Origin: Deroplatys truncata
Taxonomy: Eukaryota; Arthropoda; Insecta; Mantodea; Mantidae
Assembly (NCBI GenBank): GCA_030765065.1
Contig: CM060988.1
Location: forward strand, 175,873,065-175,937,064
Reading direction: 5' to 3'
Length of the DNA: 64,000 bases
A program made the translations under genes and the position numbers. How positions within the stretch are numbered: position 1 is the first letter of the stretch; each line of letters begins with the position of its first letter. Below the pieces are notes generated by a model. It had not been told where the DNA came from. It saw nothing but the letters and a program-made list of their open reading frames with translations, and made no database searches. Shown piece by piece: positions 38,101 through 47,100 of this stretch.

Positions 38101-41100
38101 TCTTGGCAAAACAACTTGCTGTTCATAAAGAGGAAGCAGTCTAGCTCAGTCTTGTCTAAACAGTGTTGGTCTGCCATCTGTTGGGGTTGTATTTACTCAA
38201 GCTGCAACTCTTCTTCTGCCATGTGGTGCAATCTAAAGCTATGCATGGTAACTTTCTTCCCGACATTTGCATAACGTAGAAGCCCATCACGTGACTCTGG
38301 GAATCACAGATGTACAAAATGATGGTTTCTTCCAGCAAACACACGTATTATGCAGGATGCAAATTTACTGGTGGAATTTGAAGTGTTATCATCTGATTTT
38401 TCAGATTATGAGTTTAATAACAATGAGAGTGAAAGTTGTATCGAGGATAATGCTATAAACAGTGAGAATGATGGCAGTGATGTACAATCAGAACCCATGC
38501 AACATTGCTAAAAGAAGACACATTCTTCCCTCCAGTGGCAACAGAGTATACTCAAGCCAGTAATTCATACTTTTGATGATAATTCAGGTATGCAAGCAGA
38601 TTTGAATGAAAATTTCACAGTGACTGATATTTTCAAATTATTCTATCCGTTGTATATTATGCATCATGTTGCAAATCAGAGTAGTAATTACTTTCTTGTG
38701 TGAGAAATTACCACCAAGCCCCCATTCTCATTTACAGACTTGGACAGATACTTCTCCTGAAGAACTTTACAGTTCCTATGGCTTGACAATGCTTATGACT
38801 AGAGTAAAGAAACATACAATAGCAGGATATTGGACTAAAGTTCCCCTCATTGCCACTCTGCAATTTTCGAACCACATGTCCAGGGATCGATATCTTTTAC
38901 TTCCAAGACTTTTGCAGTTCAATGATAATAAAACACAGGCTAAAGGAGACAGACTGCATAAATGAGACCTGCTGTTGAACATTTCAGACGTACTTTCAGT
39001 GAGTTATTCACACTTTTATAAAACCTCTGCATTGACAAAAGTCTTATGCTATTCAAAGATCACCTTTTGTTCAAACAATACATCTCTTCCAAAATACACA
39101 GGTTTGACATAAAAGTGTTTGTGCTCTGTGATTGTGAGACTGGGTACATACTGGATCCTCACTGTGTATACTGGAATCACCACAGAAACTGCTGATGGCT
39201 GTGAACTTGGGATGTCTGGGACTGTGGTACAAACCCTCATTACAAAGTACCTGCATAAAGGGCACAAATTATGGTTAGATAACTGGTACTCCAGTACTCT
39301 TCTTTATAACTGGTTACATGCAAATGGAACAAATGCTTGCGGCACTGTTAGAAGGAACAGAAAAGAAATGCCAAGACTGGCAGCAAAATTAAACAAGGGA
39401 GAAGTAGAATCTGCACATACAGACAATATGTAGTGGAAGGAGAGGCGAGAGGTGTATGCTGGCTATTTTCTATACAGACTCAATGAGACCGACAGGCAAA
39501 GTTGACAAACACACAATAATGAAACCTGACTGTATTATAGACTACAAGAAAAATATGGGTGCTGTAGACAAAATAGATATGAAGATAGGCTCCTTCGAGT
39601 GCGCAAGGAAGACTTTGAAGTGGTACAGAAAACTCTTCTTCCATCTATTAGGTATGACTCTCCTAAATTCACATTCACTATACAACATAAAAACTGGTAA
39701 GAATATCACATTGGCTGATTTTCAAACTACTCTAATTAGAGAGCTTCTCCAAGAATTCCATATACCAAGACTAACCAGTAAATCTAGGAGGCCTTTATCT
39801 GGCGACCAACCCCTAAGACTGACTGAAAGACATTTTATCTCACTTATACCAGCAACACCAAATAAAAGAAAGCCTGCCAGAAGATGTCATGTATGCTCCA
39901 ACACTGTCCTTGGCCAGAATAAAAGTACATGGTGTGTCAAATGTGGAGTGAGTTTGTGTTTACCCCTGCTTCGGAATGTACCATACCCAAGTCATATTTT
40001 GAAAGTATTATCTAAAGGTGGTAATCTCTTACTCTGTATAACTTATAGTTATATCTGCTTCATACCTGTAGAAAGAATTCCTTATACATTAAAGTTTATA
40101 CCCCCTGAATTGTTAATCAATTTCTACTCATTAATATTTTGGCAAAGTATAGGTTTAAAAAGTAAGGCCCCAATATTTAGAATGTTATATAACAGCTTTC
40201 CATTAAGGTTTTCTTTTTTTGGTCCATGGGCAACCCTTTGGTAAGGTGTGTTGTGTATGGTATTTTTTCCTATTTAAAACTCTTTATTTTTTAAACGTGC
40301 GACATTAGAGTCATCTACAACAACTTTGGTGAATGTTTAATTCTGCATGATATTATATAGAATATATTAATTAATGTGTACTTAAAATAACTCAGTAAGG
40401 AGGTTCTATGTGCTTGCTAATACCTCAGCAGTGAAAGAGTTAATAAAGGAAACTTGTTGCAGGTAGAGGAATTGGAAATAGTAACAGCTCTGCATTTAGA
40501 TAATGTTTACTCTATCGAATTTTGATACTGGCTAACTCGTTGGCTGAATTGGAAGTAGGTGAAAAAATAAAATTGGTCAGTTAAAAACAAATAAAATCTT
40601 AATGTGCCAAAATCAGCTTTCCATTTTGCGACCGATATGATCAATATATATTGCCGTTCTTGTTACCAGGTTACTGTGAACCAGCCTTTAGTCAGTCATC
40701 CTCCATGGTCTAGGGGTGCCTCTAGTTTCCAAGGTCATGGGTTCAAACCTGACAGAGGACAATGAATTTTCTTCAGGCGTAAAAATCCTTAGCATGGCTT
40801 GCTTTGGAAGGGAAGTAAAGCCGGTGGTCCCGTGTCATAGATTTACGGCACATAAAAGAGCCTCAAGCCTGATAAAGAGGCCTCTGATTATGCAAGAGGA
40901 GGGTATCAAGTGACATTAGTTAGGCAACAGTAAGCCACATTATAACTAATGTCATAGGTATCACTGCTAGACTTACACCTCATTAAGCCGGGATTGCAAT
41001 GAACTTTACTTAACATGACAGGATGTAATGCAAAGTTAAGATGTGCTACTAAAGTAAAGGTATAATTAAGATGCACTTAACGTAATGGGAGTGACTCTTG

Positions 41101-44100
41101 ATTGGTTGTCCTTTTATTACTTCATGCTACTGCTTCACGCTGATTGGATCAAATTACTATGCGACATTAAACTTGAATGTAACAGGAAGAAAAACTTTGA
41201 CACCGCCAAATTCTTAAATTATGTCATGCTAAATTAACTCACATTGTCAACCCTAAATACCTTCATTTAATATAATGTATAACACCTTCATGTTACGTCG
41301 TGTTGAGTTAGGTCACTAACGTTAAGCTCATTGTAATTCAGGGCTTTACTTACATTTTCCCGGCAAGGAAAGGAGTATTACAACTGCCCGGAAGCTTTAA
41401 TATATTACATCAGCATTTCCTCTGGTAATTATTTCTGTATAATTAATATTACACAATATTTAATTATTTGCATAAGAACCAGGTGAGATGCATTTTAATA
41501 AATAACAGCAAATGTGCTTGCTATTTAAATTCAATTTCATTCTGTAATTCTAAGGTTAAACATTAATATTCCAGCAAGTTAAATTCTTATTGAAATGATT
41601 AACAATGCCATGAAATTGTGTATCTGGTGGATAACAACGTTTCCAAAAAGCGAGGAGTGACAATAGGTTAGAATCATGCAGAAAACTGCCTATATATTAT
41701 CTCCCTCCATACCTCCTCTTTTTTTTTTATTTATTGCATTTGTTAAAACTGATTTGTTTTCATTAATATCCATCCTTTTTTGTATTAAGGAAAACAGGCA
41801 TTTTCCTCTTTACCAATTTAGCGCATGCTTCTTGGTTATCTCAATTGTTTGCTGAAGAGTGAGCACTGAACTGACAAAAAACAGTGTGAAACATCATAAA
41901 TTTCATAGGATTTTCAAGAAATACAACACAATAACCACTATATACAGAAACTACTATGCAACAGAACAAAAACCCTATCCCCAACGATAAATCAGCTGGT
42001 ATATATTAAATAGCTTGTAATGACTGTAACCTGGCATACATAGGAAGAACCAAAAGAAATCTTGAAATGAGACTTAAAAGAGCATATGAGATGCATTTAC
42101 CAAAAACAGATGGATAAATCAGCAGTAGCACATCATTTCTGGTCTTCAAATCATGAAATCACTCCAAACAAAAAACTCTTAAAACCGATCAACAGCAATG
42201 AATTGGACATCTAAGAAAAAATACATATCATCAAACACAGGAATCACCGAATAAATTTCAAACTACCGCCACCCAGCAGCCTTTGAAGGTTCATCAACCT
42301 AGCACCAGAGAACACCATTAAAGGCTGGTTCACAACCAATGAGAACGGTAACCAGAATGAGAACGGGAAAGTTCAAATACATGTATTCAAATGGGAATGT
42401 TCACAACCGACGGGAAGCTTCCCGGGACCCAGGAACGGGAAAGAAGAGTTGCCCAACTTTTAACTTTCTCGTTCTCGTTCCCGGGCACGGCATTTTAGAT
42501 TCCTATTGTGCATATTAGACTCTTCACTCTAGAGGTTATTCTAAGCGGCCGTGACATGAAACAGCCACTAGTGCTCTCTATAGTCGCAAGCTGGAAACAT
42601 GAAACTGGAAGGAATTAGTAGTAAATGTGCTTCCTAACCTCATCCCGACACCCACAAACCTAATCAACGTTGGTTCCTCTGGTGAAGGGATCATTTTTAG
42701 TTTGTTTATATGCAACTCAAAACTGGCTATTACCTAAAAAACAATGGCAAAAGCTACAAAGAACAGCTAAAACCGGTGAAAATGAAAAAAGAGCAATAAA
42801 CAATTTTGATGTATTCCATTAAATGAAGGAATGAAAGTTTGGCATAAGTAGAGGGATCAGAAATGTAATGAATATGGATTTAGATAATGTTTACTATATC
42901 GAATTTTGACGTTGGCTTGGCTAAATTGGAAGTAGGTGAAAAAATGTCATTGGTGAGTTAAAAACAAATTAAATCCCAATGCGCAAAATCGACTTTCACT
43001 TTGTGATCGATATGCATTCCCGTTCTTCTTCCCGGGCTGTTGTGAATCAAAATTTCTTGCTTCCCGTTCTCGTTTCCGTTCTGGTTACCGTTACCGGGTG
43101 GTTGTGAACCAGCCTTAACCACACACATTCCCTAGACAGTAACCGGCAAAATCAGTTGGAAACCTGACAATGGGAGCAAACTGTTCTCCCAAAATGCGTT
43201 CAAAGTAAGAACCTTTTAGTGATGTAGTATAACCACCTCCAACTCTCTTTATTTTAAAAAAAAAAGTGTGAAAATACCACAGAAATCATACACTTGGATT
43301 TTTTACTGCTCTATGAAAGTCAACCTCTATGCACAGACAATCTTCCTTCGTTGTGTAATATTTTCTCCTTGCTGATCCACAGCCTTTCTTAGTCTGAAGC
43401 TTTTTATCATCTATGGATGCCAAAAACTTGGTCGGCCTTTGATCCGGACCAAACAAGTGTGGAGATTGTCCAGACCAGTGTGAAATCTATGGATATGGCT
43501 CTAGTGTTCTGATTATTGCGAACCAGCCATAAGAAGTACATGTCACTCCAAGCTAAATTCAGACATATGATTCAAGAACACAACATGGCACTTGAATCTA
43601 GCCCATGTTAAGACATTATCATCGCAAGTGGCCCCTGATATTCACACACCGTTACCTGCTCAGTGATATGCCTCCAAATGAGAGGATCGGTTTGTATGAA
43701 GAGAGAGCACGTGTTCTTGTTCTCTTCTTTGGGCCTAGTCGCTCTCTTGGTGCGGTGATGAGGCTCGTTGGCTTCTCGTGAATACTTATGATGCGCTGTA
43801 TAGCTATTGTCCGCTGGCGATGGAGGAGGTGGTGGTGGTGGCGGTGCTTGTGATCTGACTGGAGCTTTAGTGGACTCTGGTTGAGGTGGGTCATCTTCCA
43901 TTGCAGAGTTCTGAATGCGGTCCATCCACTGGACCACTTCATCATTGATTCCACAGCCTCCAACATGACCTGTGACAAAAACATGTAGTATATTAAGTTT
44001 CCAAGTGAAACAGCATCAAAAACAAAAATACTGAAAGCATTTAAAAGTACTAGTAACAAGAGATAAATTTTTCCTGAAATTGAAACCTGCAAAACTTTTT

Positions 44101-47100
44101 CCCGTTCAGCAAAGCATAATAATTGTGTGATGACGTGAAATTTATATTGCATAAAATGTTCAGTGCAGTACACATACAAAAATTATATATAAAATATATA
44201 TTGAAGTATAAGAATCCTTGAAGACCTGATAGTACTGCTTCTTTCTGTCACACATGCTGAAATTCTTCCTACTATCACAATAAACATGTATTAAAGCAAA
44301 AAATACCACTTCCTAGGTTATACACTGGTTTCTACTACATACCATAAACTATAAACAAAAACTGTCACAATAAAATGGGAAACTTATTTGCTGCAGCCAT
44401 AGCACATGAATAAGATTTATGTGGGAGAGTTGACATTACAATTCATGTTGTCTATTACTGAATGTTTGCACCCATTAACTGCTGCTTACTAGAGGTCAAT
44501 CAAATCTTAAATCCACATGCTATATATTTTGTTGCAGCCCAGTGAAGGGAGACCATGATCGTGATGAAGGATTGACACACGATTGTCTGGTCTATCACAG
44601 CACTGTATACCAATTAGTGCAGTACATTCAGCCTGTAATCTTAAGGGGAGTAGTGGGCGAAATTTATGTTTTCCACAGTTTTGATATTAGAGACAGCAGG
44701 TATATAAAAAAAACGTTGCTCTGATGTCATTTCTCTAAGTCTAATAATTTTGGGTTATTAAAAATTTGGGTTCAAAAAATGTGCATTTTTCAAAATTTAT
44801 CTTCTCACACACTTTTTGAAAACATGGCTTAACCTTTTTTTGACAATGCCTTAGAAGCATAAAGAAAAATCTCAAACATTGGATTTTCAATAGCTTCATT
44901 ACAAAGGGAGAAAAAAAATTATATCCACTGTAAGAGCAAAATTTCAACATTTTTGCTGCTTCTACACATTTTACTTTTTATTTCGAAAAGTAATGCCCTA
45001 ATAAAAAACAATTCCATACCTAGTTTTATTAACAACAGTTTTGGGAAGATGCAGTAAAAATTTCAGCTAGATAGCATGTATTTTGTGCATTGCATTAAGT
45101 TTTGAATGTGCAGAAAGGTTATAACGATTAAAGTTTGAATAGCGCAGATCTTTAAATGTGATGTAATTAAGGCAACTTGCAGACATCACAGGACTTTGAA
45201 ACTTTGCATACATGTACTTTAATGTGTCTAGTATTTTTTCATGCAAAAAGCATATTTTGACAAAAAAGGACTGAAATGTCACCCATTGGTCCCCTTAAGT
45301 TACAATATAATGGAATTTTAATGCTTTGTCATGGCTATGGTGAAAATCTGTAACACTTGGAATCTGCACACAAAGCCATAAAAATGTCTCCTTTGCTGAA
45401 AATTTATAAACAGGCCTCCATTCCTGTACATTTTATGAGCAAACCATGAAAGTTGGTAAGTATGAAATAGGATGACGGTTTGATGATGATGATGATGATG
45501 ATGATTCTATATCTTCATAAGCCTTGCATTCTAAATATTATACATATGCAGTATAACATACCAAAAGAAATGAGAAACAAAAGACATATTATATTGCCAT
45601 ATGACACAATCAAGGAAAAGTTTGAAAGTATGTTACGAAGTGAAATATTTTCTATTTTCAAGATTTTGTTCGTACTTAACACATGTATAACGAATACTAT
45701 TTTTTGGGCAATCAATGATATTTGTATTAGTTGGAATGTTATTTACTTAGCTGTCATTAACAGCTAGTTGAAGTACCAAAATGACTGGCCAGTACCAACC
45801 ATAAAAATACTGCATATTGGTTCCATGACCAACTTGATTTTTACATAAATGTCAGATTAATTGAAGTCAAGCCACAAACGTTCATTGCTAATGGTTACTT
45901 TTGCCTGATATTAGAAAAGCATAAAAAAGTTGCTATTATGGTGGAAAACTCTGGGACATGGCATATTGGACGTGCTTCTTAATCAAGGTACAATAGAGTA
46001 TATATACTGCATTAAAAAAAAGTAGTTAGATGAGATGATGAAGGCAATTTAATTTCACCTGGTATACTAATATGAAAATCAACATGATGCACAAGTTAAA
46101 GGCATATTCAGAAATAAAAGGATAAGTAAAGACAGAGTAAGTAATCCTCATATATGGTTAACCTTAACTTGTTGAAATTGTCATGGCCCACCTAGCAATC
46201 TTACCGCTCTTTCGAGGTCTGGCCAAAACCCACAAAAGAGCTTGATTATCAGTATCCATGGTGAATGTTCTAAATAAAATCGAAACGTTTGCAACTCACA
46301 TAACGTTTAACTAAAAATGTGATATATTCAATGTCTATAATAATAAAAATATTAAAAGTTTATAGATGATATGATTGGAAGCAAAACAGATGGATAAGTT
46401 AAATTGGCTGCAACAAATGCAGGAAAACTGACTTTCATGATGGATAGTAAAACATGATTGCTCAAAAACAAATGAATAATCTGGTGACTCACCTGTCCGC
46501 AGATGTTCGTATGGATCTTGGATGTCACCTTCTGAGTATATCACAGAGTGAAAGGTGCGATTGCTGTCTTTAGGAAAATATCTCTCAGCCTTCTCCACGT
46601 AGAAGGAGCCCTTATGGGATACAATCTTCCCTTCAAAAACTCCATCACTTAGAGAACCAAATACATGACTTTTTGATTCCCCTGCAACACATGCAAAACA
46701 TGGATAAATTACAATGTTTCATCTATGCATATAATAAATTTGAAAATAAAACTGTTATAGCAATTATTGATTTTGGATAAATAACAAATGTTAACATGTG
46801 ACCTAAAATAGTACCTTTAAAATGTTTTGTCTATATGTACATTACCCTTTTTTCGATCGAGCAAACCAATTCCTATAAAACTGTGCATAATGCCTACTTT
46901 TAAGTTCCTCTTAGAACAATAGATTTTATGGAATCTTCATTACTTCCTCCAAAAGGGAGTGATATAATGGGGTACAAGGTCAAACGTTCTAAATATCATA
47001 CATATTGCTAATTTTTGTGAAACAAATTATATATCCAAAGTTTCAAAGCATTATCACCTTCTCTGCTACTTGTATAGTAGGTAAGAGAAAGTATTGTATT

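Larger units (their letters stand above)
41940..43260 (+). pseudogene. Penelope-like element C-terminal fragment, split by a MITE
   Basis: 41975-42300 translates, with stops and a shift, to [30 protein letters not shown] and [13 protein letters not shown], matching the GIY-YIG end of the intact PLE. The MITE at 42322-43115 interrupts it. The 3' end continues at 43119 and has a decayed hammerhead-like motif. Confidence 0.8.

Noticed and set aside
42322-43115. Dense gagaacgg/ccgttctc words as a regulatory cluster
   Set aside because: They are internal inverted words of a MITE and recur in its other copies.
45480-45767. Frame beginning with a methionine run
   Set aside because: It starts in a (GAT)n microsatellite and shows no domain.
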